From NCBI GenBank assembly GCA_020635565.1, contig JACJZN010000008.1:434001-498000 (forward strand): a DNA stretch of 64,000 bases, written 5' to 3'. This DNA comes from Flavobacteriales bacterium (GTDB taxonomy: Bacteria; Bacteroidota; Bacteroidia; Flavobacteriales_D; Parvicellaceae). Each line of letters starts with the position of its first letter. Within the stretch, counting starts at the first letter, position 1. Both the position numbers and the translations under genes were made by a program. Positions 44,739 through 54,381 of the stretch are shown piece by piece. Below the pieces are notes generated by a model that was given only the letters and a program-made list of their open reading frames with translations, had not been told where the DNA came from and ran no database searches.

Positions 44739-47700
44739 ATGAAATTAATCACAATTATTATTCTCCTTTTATGTGTTTTTGGAGTTAAGGCACAGAAAGG
44801 TTATTTCCAGCAAGAAGTAAACACCTCGATAGAGGTAAGACTAGATGATTCCAATCATTTTCTCTATGCTCATGAGACGATTGAGTATATTAATAACTCT
44901 AGTGACGTACTAAATAAAGTCTATATCCATGTATGGCCGAATGCCTATAAAGATAATTTCTCGGCAATGGCGAATCAGCTCGATGAGAATGGTGAGATTG
45001 ATTTCCATTTTGCTGATGCCATTGATAGAGGATTTATTGATTCGCTTGATTTTAAATTTGATGGATTATCGATCCTGTACACGTATTATGAAGGAAACAG
45101 AGATATTCTCGAGTTTAAATTGAGAAAACCGATCCAACCAGGAGATACTGTGATTATTGAAACACCTTTCAGAGTGAAGATACCTAAGGGGATTTTTTCA
45201 AGACTGGGACACATTGGAGAATCTTACCAAATTACGCAGTGGTTTCCTAAACCTGCAGTTTATGATTTGAACGGTTGGCATCCGCTACCTTATCTTAGTC
45301 AAGGAGAATTCTATTCTGAATACGGATCTTATGATGTTAAAATTACACTTCCTAGGAACTATGTAGTTGGTGCCACTGGTGATCTAGTAGATGGGGAAGA
45401 GGAACTAGCTTTCTTAGATGCGAATTTTAAGGAAACTGAAAAAATGATTAAAGACAAATCAGTTCCTAGGAATAAATTAGGTTATCCTATTGTTAAAGAA
45501 ATCATAAGTGATACTATTTATAAAACTCTACATTATCATCAAGAGAATGTGCATGATTTTGCATGGTTTGCTGATAAAAGATACCATGTTCTTAAAGGAG
45601 AAGTGATCCTTCCACATTCCGAAAGAAAAGTCACAACCTGGGCAATGTTTACGAATAATGAATTCGATCTATGGACAAGGAGTATTGAGTACTTGAATGA
45701 CGCTACTTATTACTATTCCTTATGGACAGGTGATTATCCGTATAATCATGTGACAGCTGTAGATGGAAGTATTTCAGCGGGTGGAGGAATGGAGTATCCA
45801 AACGTTACTGTGATTGGGGAGAGTAATACAGCCTTAGGGTTGGAACAGGTTATTGTTCATGAAGTTGGACATAATTGGTTTTATGGAATTCTGGGAACGA
45901 ATGAAAGAGTGAACGCATGGATGGATGAGGGGCTGAATACTTTCATGGAAAATAGATATACGGAGAACAAATATCCCGATTCAAAAATGGATTTTGGAGT
46001 TCCATCGAGATTATTGAGAATCATGGGACTTGATGATTTTGGTCCGAGAGGTATTTATGACTTAGGCTATATTTATAATGCCAGAAGAAACTATGATCAA
46101 CCAATTCAAACAGAATCGGGAAAGTTTACATCAATGAATTATGGAGCAATTGTCTATGGCAAAACAGGAATAGGCTTTGATTATCTGTTAGCTTATCTAG
46201 GGGATGAACTATATGATAGTTGTATGCAAGCGTATTTTGATCAATGGAAATTTAAGCACCCACAACCAAATGATCTGCGTGAAGTTTTCGAAGAAGTCTC
46301 AAAAAAAGATCTTTCCTGGTTATTTGACGATTATATCAAAACAACCAAGAAAATGGATTACAGTATGTCTAAGATTAAAGTACAAGGAGATAGTGCATAC
46401 ATTACGATCAATAATCCAGGAGGTATAGCTGCACCACTATCGATAACAGGATTGGATGAAGGAGTAGCAACAAACACGTTGTGGTATGATGGATTCAAAG
46501 GAAAGAAAACCTTAGTTATGCCTTACAAAAGAGAAAATGAGTATTTAATTGATCTAGCCAAAGATATGCCTACGGTGCAGAGAAAGGATGACGAGATAGC
46601 AACATCTGGAATACTTAGAACCATGGATCCAATTAAATTCAAATTCCTTGGTGGATACGAGCAGGATGATGTGAATCATGTTTATTTTTCTCCGATTATG
46701 GGATGGAACTCTCAAGATAGATATATGCTTGGAGTGTCTTTCTACAATACGAGTGTTCCTGAAAAGAAGGTTGAGTGGATGCTTTCACCTATGTATGCTT
46801 TCAGAACGAATACAGCGACCGGGATTGGGGATATCAAATGGAATAACAACTTCAATAAAGGTCCCTTCAGAAAGGTTGTGCTCGGTTATAATTTCAAGAC
46901 TTTCAGTTCGGAAACTAGCATTGGCGCATATGATCCAGATTTGACTGCGTTGGTAAATGATCTTGATCCTGAAATTCCGAAGAGAGAGAATTGGCTAAGG
47001 AATGAATTGAATTTGAATGTGGAATTAAAATCAGGTCTTAGAAACGCAAGGCACAATCTTCAATTTAGAGGTGTCATGATTCATGAAAACATCTCGATTC
47101 TAGAGAATGATATCACAAAGGCTTTTACGGCTGCTTACCAAATAAAGAACAGACAAATCCTAAAACCGGCTTCTTTGAAGATTGATTTTGTAGGATTATC
47201 TTCGGAACAGTTTGGTACTTTCTCTGGAGTTTCATTGGAAGCTAAAGTGAGAAAAAACTATAACACAGATCTAAAAGGTTTTGAGTTCAGATTCTTTTCG
47301 GGTTACACTATTTCAAGAGATCCGATTTTTTATACTAGTAGGTATAACTGGTCTTTAACTGGTCAGACAGGACTCAATGATTATTTATTTGATCACACTT
47401 TGATAGGGCGATATCAGAATTATCCCAACATGATGTCACAACAGAATACAGAAACACAGGGGAATTTTAAGACCAACACTAAGAGTAGGATTGGAAGTAC
47501 CGATAAGTGGGTTGCTGCAATGAACTTTAAAATTGAGGCTCCATTTAGATTTCCTGTGGGAGTGTTTGCAGATGCGGGTATTTATCCCTTAACTACAGTA
47601 ACACAAAATGGAATATCCGAATCCGTTGATTTTCTTTACGATGCGGGAATTTATCTGCCGATAGTAAGAGATAAGTTTGAAGTTTACATTCCCTTAATCT

Positions 47701-47822
47701 ATTCCGATAGAATTCAGAGCCAATTGGATTATCAGGGAGTCAACTTTTTGCAAAGAATTAGATTTACACTTAGATTTGACGAATTGAATCCTTTTAAAAT
47801 AATTAGAGAGATAAAGCCTTAA
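44739..47822 (+). CDS. Exported M1-family zinc metallopeptidase with large barrel-like C-terminal region
   Basis: 1027 residues from ATG 44739 (MKLITIIILLLCVFGVKAQ is the signal peptide; nine upstream codons are ignored). The M1 catalytic domain has GGGMEYPNVTVIGES in place of GAMEN, HEVGH at 374-378 and the third ligand E397 in AWMDEGLN, giving HExxH-18-E. After about 640 the sequence turns into alternating, aromatic-rich strands (VEWMLSPMYAFRTNT, FNKGPFRKVVLGYNFKTF, FEFRFFSGYTISRD) that resemble an outer-membrane barrel. Ordinary M1 aminopeptidases have helical C-terminal domains. A peptidase displayed at the outer membrane is inferred. Confidence 0.82.
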   Translation: MKLITIIILLLCVFGVKAQKGYFQQEVNTSIEVRLDDSNHFLYAHETIEYINNSSDVLNKVYIHVWPNAYKDNFSAMANQLDENGEIDFHFADAIDRGFIDSLDFKFDGLSILYTYYEGNRDILEFKLRKPIQPGDTVIIETPFRVKIPKGIFSRLGHIGESYQITQWFPKPAVYDLNGWHPLPYLSQGEFYSEYGSYDVKITLPRNYVVGATGDLVDGEEELAFLDANFKETEKMIKDKSVPRNKLGYPIVKEIISDTIYKTLHYHQENVHDFAWFADKRYHVLKGEVILPHSERKVTTWAMFTNNEFDLWTRSIEYLNDATYYYSLWTGDYPYNHVTAVDGSISAGGGMEYPNVTVIGESNTALGLEQVIVHEVGHNWFYGILGTNERVNAWMDEGLNTFMENRYTENKYPDSKMDFGVPSRLLRIMGLDDFGPRGIYDLGYIYNARRNYDQPIQTESGKFTSMNYGAIVYGKTGIGFDYLLAYLGDELYDSCMQAYFDQWKFKHPQPNDLREVFEEVSKKDLSWLFDDYIKTTKKMDYSMSKIKVQGDSAYITINNPGGIAAPLSITGLDEGVATNTLWYDGFKGKKTLVMPYKRENEYLIDLAKDMPTVQRKDDEIATSGILRTMDPIKFKFLGGYEQDDVNHVYFSPIMGWNSQDRYMLGVSFYNTSVPEKKVEWMLSPMYAFRTNTATGIGDIKWNNNFNKGPFRKVVLGYNFKTFSSETSIGAYDPDLTALVNDLDPEIPKRENWLRNELNLNVELKSGLRNARHNLQFRGVMIHENISILENDITKAFTAAYQIKNRQILKPASLKIDFVGLSSEQFGTFSGVSLEAKVRKNYNTDLKGFEFRFFSGYTISRDPIFYTSRYNWSLTGQTGLNDYLFDHTLIGRYQNYPNMMSQQNTETQGNFKTNTKSRIGSTDKWVAAMNFKIEAPFRFPVGVFADAGIYPLTTVTQNGISESVDFLYDAGIYLPIVRDKFEVYIPLIYSDRIQSQLDYQGVNFLQRIRFTLRFDELNPFKIIREIKP

Positions 47823-47824
47823 TA

Positions 47825-48577
47825 GTGTCTGACGATAGAAAGAAAATATATTTTGCTTCAGATTTTCATTTAGGTGTTCCCAATTTTGAAGAAAGTAGAA
47901 AGCGCGAACAATCTATCGTTTCTTGGTTAACGGAGGCTCAAAAGGATGCTGCAAAGATTTTTTTAGTGGGAGACATCTTTGATTTCTGGTTCGAATATAA
48001 ATATGCAATTCCAAAAGGATTTATTCGATTGCAAGGAAAGATAGCAGAATTAATTGATCAAGGTATCGAAGTGATTTTTTTCATAGGTAACCATGATATG
48101 TGGATGTTCGACTACTTCGAGAAGGAATTAGGTGTTCAGATCTATCGAAAAGAAAGAGAGTTCAGTTTATTAGGGACAACTTTCTTTATTGGACATGGAG
48201 ATGGATTAGGTCCTGGTGATCACGGTTACAAGTTCATTAAGAGAGTATTTGCCAATAAATTCTGCCAGTGGTGTTTTGCTCGTATTCATCCAAATCTAGG
48301 AATAGGAATGGCAAATTACTGGTCTAGAAAAAGTAGAGGTAAGGAAAAGGAACCACAGGAGTTTCTTGGCGAAGACAAAGAATGGCTTGTGGCGTATACT
48401 AAGGAAAAATCAAAAGATGTAGATGCAAAATATTTTGTCTTTGGTCATCGACATTTGCCAATAGAATATGATCTTCCCAATGGAAGTAAATACGTGAATC
48501 TTGGAGATTGGATCAATCACCGAACATATGCCGTTTTCGATGGAGAAACTCTCCAAATACAGAAATGGAAAGGATGA
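47825..48577 (+). CDS. lpxH: UDP-2,3-diacylglucosamine diphosphatase
   Basis: 250 residues starting at GTG 47825, 2 nt after the M1 peptidase stop; no closer ATG precedes the first motif. The calcineurin-like phosphoesterase motifs are FASDFHLGVP, GDIFDFWFEY, FIGNHDMWMF, FIGHGDGLGPGDHGYK and FGHRHLPIEY, an LpxH-type set including the second-shell GDGLG. LpxH removes UMP from UDP-2,3-diacylglucosamine to make lipid X in lipid A synthesis, at the cytoplasmic face of the inner membrane. It converges on the GAPDH gene with 3 bp between stops. Confidence 0.9.
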   Translation: MSDDRKKIYFASDFHLGVPNFEESRKREQSIVSWLTEAQKDAAKIFLVGDIFDFWFEYKYAIPKGFIRLQGKIAELIDQGIEVIFFIGNHDMWMFDYFEKELGVQIYRKEREFSLLGTTFFIGHGDGLGPGDHGYKFIKRVFANKFCQWCFARIHPNLGIGMANYWSRKSRGKEKEPQEFLGEDKEWLVAYTKEKSKDVDAKYFVFGHRHLPIEYDLPNGSKYVNLGDWINHRTYAVFDGETLQIQKWKG

Positions 48578-48580
48578 TTC

Positions 48581-49576
48581 TTATTTATTCATTTCTAAGA
48601 TGAGGTCCACTAATCGATTCGAATAACCAAATTCATTATCATACCATCCAGTGATCTGTATTTGATTCCCGATTACTTTTGTCATTTCACTATCAAATAT
48701 GCATGAATGAGGATTTCCAATAATGTCACATGAAACCAATGGCTCATCTGTATATGCGAGTATTCCTTTGAATTTTCCTTCCGCAGCAAGCATAAAAGCT
48801 CGATTAATTTCTTCAACGGAAACAGGATTCATTACAGTACAGGTCATTTCAGTCAAACTTCCATCAATTACAGGAACTCGAATTCCACTTCCGTCCAGTT
48901 TACCGTTAAGATGAGGGAAAATTTCACCAACGGCATCCGCGGCTCCTGTGGATGTCGGTATTATTGAGTTTGAGGCTGCTCTAGCTCTTCTTAGGTCGCT
49001 GTGAGGAGCATCATGAATTCTTTGGTCACCAGTATAAGCATGTACGGTAGTAATAAAGCCTGTATCTATTTTACAAAGTTCATCAATAACTGCTACCATA
49101 GGAGCAGCACAATTAGTAGTGCACGAAGCATTACTGATGATATCAACGTTTGGAATCTGATGATGGTTTACACCCATTACTATACCCGGAACACCTCCAC
49201 CTTTAGCAGGAGCAGAAATAATTACTTTCTTTGCGCCTGCAAGGATGTGTTTTCCTGCAGTTTCCTTTGTTCTGAATATTCCTGTAGATTCAACGACTAC
49301 ATCAATGCCTAGTTCACCCCAAGGTAGATTAGAAGGATCTTTTTCTTCAAAAACACGAATTGTTTTCCCGTTAATGATCAGCCCTTCATTAGAATAGGAT
49401 ACATCCCCGTTGAATTTTCCATGAACTGAATCATATTTAAACAAATGTGCTAAAGTATGATTATCAGTTAGGTCGTTAACGGCAACTAACTCTATTTCAT
49501 TTGAATTTATGGCAACTCTCCCAAAAACTCTTCCTATCCGGCCAAATCCATTTATGGCAACTCTTATCTTACTCAT
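48581..49576 (-). CDS. gap: Type I glyceraldehyde-3-phosphate dehydrogenase
   Basis: 331 residues, full length. The N-terminal INGFGRIGR NAD loop is followed by D35 in AVNDLTD, which indicates NAD rather than NADP preference. The catalytic cysteine is C152 in ISNASCTTNC, and HAYTGDQRIHDAPH, RRARAASNSIIPTSTGAA and WYDNEFGYSNRL are all canonical. Converts glyceraldehyde 3-phosphate to 1,3-bisphosphoglycerate in glycolysis and back in gluconeogenesis. It stands alone; the terminator of the upstream T9SS gene lies 25 bp before its start. Confidence 0.97.
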   Translation of the reverse strand: MSKIRVAINGFGRIGRVFGRVAINSNEIELVAVNDLTDNHTLAHLFKYDSVHGKFNGDVSYSNEGLIINGKTIRVFEEKDPSNLPWGELGIDVVVESTGIFRTKETAGKHILAGAKKVIISAPAKGGGVPGIVMGVNHHQIPNVDIISNASCTTNCAAPMVAVIDELCKIDTGFITTVHAYTGDQRIHDAPHSDLRRARAASNSIIPTSTGAADAVGEIFPHLNGKLDGSGIRVPVIDGSLTEMTCTVMNPVSVEEINRAFMLAAEGKFKGILAYTDEPLVSCDIIGNPHSCIFDSEMTKVIGNQIQITGWYDNEFGYSNRLVDLILEMNK

Positions 49577-49601
49577 GGTTAAATCTTTTTATAAAGGTAT
49601 C

Positions 49602-49633
49602 AAAAAACCCAGACAGAGACTGCCTGGGTTTTC
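49602..49633 (-). terminator. Terminator after the sortilin-like T9SS cargo gene
   Basis: The inverted repeat AAAACCCAG / CTGGGTTTT, with an A-rich plus-strand left flank, yields a T-run on the minus strand. It lies 21 bp beyond the stop at 49655. Confidence 0.8.
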
Positions 49634-49654
49634 TATTTACTTATGTTAGTCTTG

Positions 49655-52513
49655 TTATTTTTTGATGAATTTCTTAACCTCTTTGTGATTATTAGATTCG
49701 AAAGAAACTAAATAGGTTCCAGAAGCAAAGTCCTCAACATTAAATGCAATACTATGATTTCCTGGAGCGATACTTCTTAAATTCATTTTCTTGATCGCTT
49801 GTCCCTGAAGATTATAGAAAGTTATTAAAACATCTCCTTGCTGAGCCAGAGTAAACTTAAGGTTACCGTTATCCGAAAGTGGGTTTGGATAAACAGTAAC
49901 GTTTGATATAGGAGTGACATCAGTTAGATCATTCTCAGGATCTAATCCATGAACACCAGCGATATCATCTGAATACCAAATACCTCTACCAAATGTACCT
50001 ACATATACTCTTCCAGGATTTTTAACATTACCAAGAGCGTCACCCCATCCTCTCCATTGCTGCTTAACATCGTAAGTTGGAACTACTCCTGTTTCAGCAT
50101 TACATGCTGTCCAAGAAACTGAACCAGCCATATTACTAGAGGTAACATACGGACCGAAAGCAGTTCCAACTACAGCAGTTACGCTATTAGAAGGATCTGA
50201 AACTAATTCAATTCCATAAGTGACATAAGCAGGAAGGTTTCCGTCTTTTGAAGTAAATGTAGGAGAAGCAGCCAAAGCATTACTGCTAAAGTAAATGTTA
50301 GCACTTGAACCTGTGTTACCAGTTGTATATGCCACTCTATTAGGATCATTAGCATCTACAGATATATCAGTTATTGTTCCACTTGAACTTCCAACAGTTT
50401 GGATATCCAATTTGAAATCAGTACTGTCCATGTCCAATTCTCCTTGAGTGTAGGCGCTATCCAAATTAGTAATTCTGTAAAGTGTACTACCTGAACCTAC
50501 CCATACAGTATTTCCATCTTTGGAGAACTCAAAAGCAGTAGCAGATGCATTCAAGACCTTAGAGTAGTCAAGTGATTGTCCAAATCTCCAGATATCTCTA
50601 GTAATGTATGTCCCAGTTCCCGTAGAAGTAATGAATAATGCCTGAATCGGATCAGGTAAATTAATTGTTTCACCAGCGCCCAAAGGTGAGGTTAACGTGT
50701 ATTCCAAAGGAAGGTCAAAATTTGAACTTTGGTAATTGATCACAGAACCAGCGGCCATAAGTGTATCTGTATAATACTCAATTGAGTCTTTGGTGTCTGT
50801 ATCATTGTCATCTTCAAATAGTCTTAAGTAAGTATGAAAAGATCCACAATCCAAACCTGGTGTAGCTGTACCACAAGGTGCATTTGCTGATGCGACACCA
50901 CTGGTATAGCTTCTTGCTCTGTAAACATCAGAAGAATAGATAGAAGAAATGAAAGCTCCATTCAATAATTGAGAAAGCTCACACTCAAATCCATCACCTC
51001 CAGTAGTTTCAAGGAAACTCTTGTTCCACTCAGGATTATCATTATACAAAGTCCCGTTGTCCTGAGCGCCACCAATTGCTTCACCGTCTGGTCCATAGTC
51101 AATACCATAGAATTGAGTTACGTTGTAACCTTTGTTCGCAACGCTGAAAATAGAAAGAGAAGTATCTAAACTTTTCTGAATACCACCATCGTTTCCTACA
51201 AATAATTTTCCATCTGCCGTCCATGTCATTCTATGATTGTCAGCATGAACATACTTTGGCAAGAATGGACTTAAATACCAGAATGAAATTTGTTCAAATT
51301 GTCCAGTAATTGCAGAACTATTTGGTGTTCTTCTCCATCTGTAGACATCTACTCCTCCAAATATCATCGTGTTAGGATTACCAGGAACGAAAGAACATAC
51401 CAGGTTATAGTTTCCTTGAGGAGAAATACCTCCAGAGTTTAAAGGATTGAATTCTTGATCGTCTGGAATGTTTGGGTTGTTTACCCATTTTGGAGCAATT
51501 TGAGTCCATGTAGCACCATTATCTTCAGAGAAATGAGCACCTCCCCAGTTACCGCCACTAGACATAACAATTGCCATGTTGTATTTTCCAGCACTATTCT
51601 TATCAAATGAAACAGCTCCTTCAAGTCTATTCATACCTGTTGCAATTCCAGCAACTTCACTAAATGAAGCTCCAAAATCATTAGAAACGTAGACTCTGTT
51701 TGCAGCTAGATATAATAAATGCTGTCCATCAGGAGAAATCTTGATGTCTCTTCCTGCTGAACCTTGAGTAGTAATTCCACTTGATGTTCCAATTGTAGTT
51801 TCAACAGGAGATCCCGTACTAGCATTTTGTATTTTAGTCAAATATTTCCCTGAACCTGCTGTATAATAAATCACATCACTTGCTGATCTATCAGCGATCA
51901 CTTTATTTACGCAATCATTACTTGATGTACTTAAAGAAGTCCAAGTATTTCCTCCATCAGCTGAGTAATAAATTCCCTCACATGACTGGAATCCACCATC
52001 ACTATAATCATTAAACCCACAACCCACATAGATTGTACTATTATTAGTAATCGCTATCGAAGAAACTTCTGTTACTGGAACCTGATCATCAAAAGCCTGA
52101 ACTCTTGACCAGCTATTACCTTGATCTGTAGATACAAATAAACCTCCCGAAACAGAACCAGCATAGATTAGGTTGTCATTATTTGGGTCTACCTCAATAG
52201 CTCTTGTTCTTCCTCCGATGTTGTCTGGTCCTAATTCACTAAAAGTTAGTCCATTCTTTGCTTGAGAAATGGAAAGTGCAATTTTTTTTGCGTTGATATA
52301 ATCACTTGGTTCTACTTTACCAGTATTCAAATTCGCATGAAGCATTTCCCACTCTGCTTTAGCTTCATTCCAAGAGTTTGGTTTCACCGGCTTCTCATAC
52401 TTAGCCATTTGGTATTCCGCTATGGTATTTCCCTTGTTCGTCTTTGATAGATAAACTCCTCCAGCAATCGCTGCTACCATAGTAGTACCTAAAATAAGTC
52501 TAGATTTATTCAT
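49655..52513 (-). CDS. Secreted sortilin/VPS10-like beta-propeller protein with T9SS type A sorting domain
   Basis: 952 residues from ATG 52513 (MNKSRLILGTTMVAAIAGG signal; 17 upstream codons ignored). The body is built of BNR/Asp-box repeats (YYSADGGNTWTSLS, HFSEDNGATWTQI, VSTDQGNSWSRV, YVSNDFGASFSEV) typical of sortilin- or exosialidase-like ten-bladed propellers. GGRTRAIEVDPNNDNLIYAGS is characteristic of the Bacteroidetes group. The last 80 residues are a type A sorting domain (VTVYPNPLSDNGNLKFTL, FASGTYLVSFES), which directs export and surface attachment through the type IX system. No catalytic residues are recognised. Confidence 0.88.
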   Translation of the reverse strand: MNKSRLILGTTMVAAIAGGVYLSKTNKGNTIAEYQMAKYEKPVKPNSWNEAKAEWEMLHANLNTGKVEPSDYINAKKIALSISQAKNGLTFSELGPDNIGGRTRAIEVDPNNDNLIYAGSVSGGLFVSTDQGNSWSRVQAFDDQVPVTEVSSIAITNNSTIYVGCGFNDYSDGGFQSCEGIYYSADGGNTWTSLSTSSNDCVNKVIADRSASDVIYYTAGSGKYLTKIQNASTGSPVETTIGTSSGITTQGSAGRDIKISPDGQHLLYLAANRVYVSNDFGASFSEVAGIATGMNRLEGAVSFDKNSAGKYNMAIVMSSGGNWGGAHFSEDNGATWTQIAPKWVNNPNIPDDQEFNPLNSGGISPQGNYNLVCSFVPGNPNTMIFGGVDVYRWRRTPNSSAITGQFEQISFWYLSPFLPKYVHADNHRMTWTADGKLFVGNDGGIQKSLDTSLSIFSVANKGYNVTQFYGIDYGPDGEAIGGAQDNGTLYNDNPEWNKSFLETTGGDGFECELSQLLNGAFISSIYSSDVYRARSYTSGVASANAPCGTATPGLDCGSFHTYLRLFEDDNDTDTKDSIEYYTDTLMAAGSVINYQSSNFDLPLEYTLTSPLGAGETINLPDPIQALFITSTGTGTYITRDIWRFGQSLDYSKVLNASATAFEFSKDGNTVWVGSGSTLYRITNLDSAYTQGELDMDSTDFKLDIQTVGSSSGTITDISVDANDPNRVAYTTGNTGSSANIYFSSNALAASPTFTSKDGNLPAYVTYGIELVSDPSNSVTAVVGTAFGPYVTSSNMAGSVSWTACNAETGVVPTYDVKQQWRGWGDALGNVKNPGRVYVGTFGRGIWYSDDIAGVHGLDPENDLTDVTPISNVTVYPNPLSDNGNLKFTLAQQGDVLITFYNLQGQAIKKMNLRSIAPGNHSIAFNVEDFASGTYLVSFESNNHKEVKKFIKK

Positions 52514-52656
52514 AAGGTTACTTTTAATCTTCAGTTTGGTTATAAACTGCCCCGAAATTAGCAATTAATATCATTTTTAGAAACCTTTTCTTTGTAAAAA
52601 TTTAATATAAATTAACAAAAGGTCGATTTGATTTATGAATCGGTAAGGAATGCTGA

Positions 52657-53520
52657 CTAGAACAGGTGTTTTTCTGCATGATAAGAGGATCTTACTAAAG
52701 GACCGCTCTCAACATATCTAAAACCTTTTTGAATTGCAATCTCTTTATATTCAGCAAATTTTTCAGGAGTAATGAAATTCTGAACCGAAAGGTGTTTTGG
52801 TGTAGGCTGTAAATATTGCCCAAGCGTAAGAATGTCAACCTGTGCGCTTCTAAGATCATCCATGGTTTCTATGATTTCCTGCTCGGTTTCTCCTAATCCC
52901 AACATCACACCTGACTTGGTTCTCATCCCGCCCTTTTTTAACCTCAATAGAGCTTCAAGGCTTCTGTCATATTTTGCTTGGATTCTAACTTCTTTAGTTA
53001 ATCTCCTTACCGTTTCCAGATTGTGAGAAACAATTTCCGGTGCTACATCAATAATTCGTTGCAAGTTTTCCCATTTTCCTCCAAAATCTGGTATCAATGT
53101 TTCCATCGTTGTTCCTGGAGATTGTCTTCTTATGGCACGGACCGTGGCTGCCCAGATTTCAGAACCTCCGTCAGGTAAATCATCACGATCCACAGAAGTG
53201 ATAACGGCATGCTTTACCTGCATTAATTTTACACTTTGTGCTACGCGCGCAGGTTCAAAAATATCTGCCTCTAATGGTTTTCCGGTTTCCACAGCACAGA
53301 ATCCGCATGAACGAGTACATATATTTCCAAGGATCATAAAAGTAGCTGTGCCTTCTCCCCAGCATTCCCCCATGTTAGGACAATTTCCGCTTTCGCAGAT
53401 AGTATGCAGTTGATGTTCGTCAACTAATCCTCGAACCTTTTTGTAATTTTCACCGGTTGGTAATTTTACTTTAAGCCATTTTGGCTTTTGTATCTTCGTA
53501 GTAGTGTTTATTTCACTCAT
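52657..53520 (-). CDS. lipA: Lipoyl synthase
   Basis: 287 residues. The auxiliary cluster cysteines are C42, C47 and C53 (CESGNCPNMGEC), and the radical SAM CxxxCxxC is C68, C72, C75 in NICTRSCGFC. The terminal RSSY motif is present (LVRSSYHAE). LipA inserts two sulfurs into octanoyl groups on E2 and GcvH lipoyl domains. The start is fixed by a perfect Shine-Dalgarno AAGGAGGA (53528-53535) with a 7-nt spacer, unusual for this phylum. Its promoter box overlaps the stop of the upstream barrel gene. Confidence 0.97.
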   Translation of the reverse strand: MSEINTTTKIQKPKWLKVKLPTGENYKKVRGLVDEHQLHTICESGNCPNMGECWGEGTATFMILGNICTRSCGFCAVETGKPLEADIFEPARVAQSVKLMQVKHAVITSVDRDDLPDGGSEIWAATVRAIRRQSPGTTMETLIPDFGGKWENLQRIIDVAPEIVSHNLETVRRLTKEVRIQAKYDRSLEALLRLKKGGMRTKSGVMLGLGETEQEIIETMDDLRSAQVDILTLGQYLQPTPKHLSVQNFITPEKFAEYKEIAIQKGFRYVESGPLVRSSYHAEKHLF

Positions 53521-53527
53521 GATGCTA

Positions 53528-53550
53528 TCCTCCTTGCAATTGCAAAGTTA
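53528..53550 (-). promoter_or_regulatory. lipA -7 box and Shine-Dalgarno
   Basis: On the minus strand TAACTTTG (53543-53550) matches TAnnTTTG, and AAGGAGGA (53528-53535) precedes the lipA ATG by 7 nt. No TTG at -33 is seen. The -7 box lies 1 bp from the stop codon of the preceding gene. Confidence 0.55.
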
Positions 53551-53551
53551 T

Positions 53552-54298
53552 CTAAAAAAATCGCTGTCCTATGAGTATGTTAATGTAAAGAGTAGGGTAG
53601 AGGAAGTTGTTTTCTGTAAAGGCCATGATTGGTAAACGTTTTGGGTATACATCTATCACAAAACCAGTTTCAATTGCTTTAATAAATTCACGATCATCAT
53701 TGTATTCGAATTCTACACCAAGTTTAAAGAAGCCTCCTGGCGTGATCTTAGTCTCCGCTAAACCAAGCATGCCTCGAGATTTGCCATAAATATTACTTAA
53801 GTGATGTTCTTCAGGATTATAGGCTTCTTGTTTAGGGCTCGAAAGACTTCCGTCTGGAAGTACATTAATTACATCGAGATAAACAGGCTTTAGCCATGCT
53901 AAAGATAAACCACCATTGACATGCCAACTAATGTTTACCCCTTTTTCACGTAATTTTTCATATTTCAGAAACTTTTTACCGTATCCTAGTCGTGTAATTA
54001 AAACACCGTTTAATTTTCCGAAAACAAAATCTTTAGAATTTTCGTCTACATAACTTCTGATCTTCACTTCTTTTGGATGTTTCATTGAAACAACGTCCAG
54101 AGAAAATAGTCTCTTCTGTTTGTAGGTGATGAATTTGGCGTAGGTAAGTGTTCCTCCAAAGCCTGCGGTATGAAGATTAAAGCCTCCATATACCTCTGTT
54201 TTGTATCCTGCTTGATTTCTGTTTTTTGCAGGCAACTGTGCGGTCCCTTCAAGAGAAAGGGATAAGAGAAAAATTGATATGAGAATTATAGTGCGCAA
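53552..54298 (-). CDS. Predicted outer-membrane beta-barrel protein of unknown function
   Basis: 248 residues with signal peptide (ILISIFLLSLSLEGTAQ). The mature chain alternates polar and aromatic/hydrophobic residues in strand-like runs (KTEVYGGFNLHTAGFGGTLTY, GVNISWHVNGGLSLAWLKP, GFFKLGVEFEYNDD) and ends in LIGQRFF with a terminal Phe, as barrel proteins do. I recognise no named family. It precedes lipA by 31 bp and is preceded by the terminator at 54331, so it forms its own transcript or shares one with lipA. Function unknown. Confidence 0.65.
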   Translation of the reverse strand: MRTIILISIFLLSLSLEGTAQLPAKNRNQAGYKTEVYGGFNLHTAGFGGTLTYAKFITYKQKRLFSLDVVSMKHPKEVKIRSYVDENSKDFVFGKLNGVLITRLGYGKKFLKYEKLREKGVNISWHVNGGLSLAWLKPVYLDVINVLPDGSLSSPKQEAYNPEEHHLSNIYGKSRGMLGLAETKITPGGFFKLGVEFEYNDDREFIKAIETGFVIDVYPKRLPIMAFTENNFLYPTLYINILIGQRFF

Positions 54299-54330
54299 TT
54301 CTATCAGAAAAACATACTCAAAAATACAAA

Positions 54331-54365
54331 AAAAGACCGTTAAATACTAACGGTCTTTCATTAAA
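54331..54365 (-). terminator. Terminator after the CPAY lipoprotein pair
   Basis: AAAGACCGTTA / TAACGGTCTTT with a 5-nt loop, followed on the minus strand by a T-rich tail. It lies 20 bp after the stop at 54382. Confidence 0.88.
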
Positions 54366-54381
54366 GTTATTTTATAACGAA

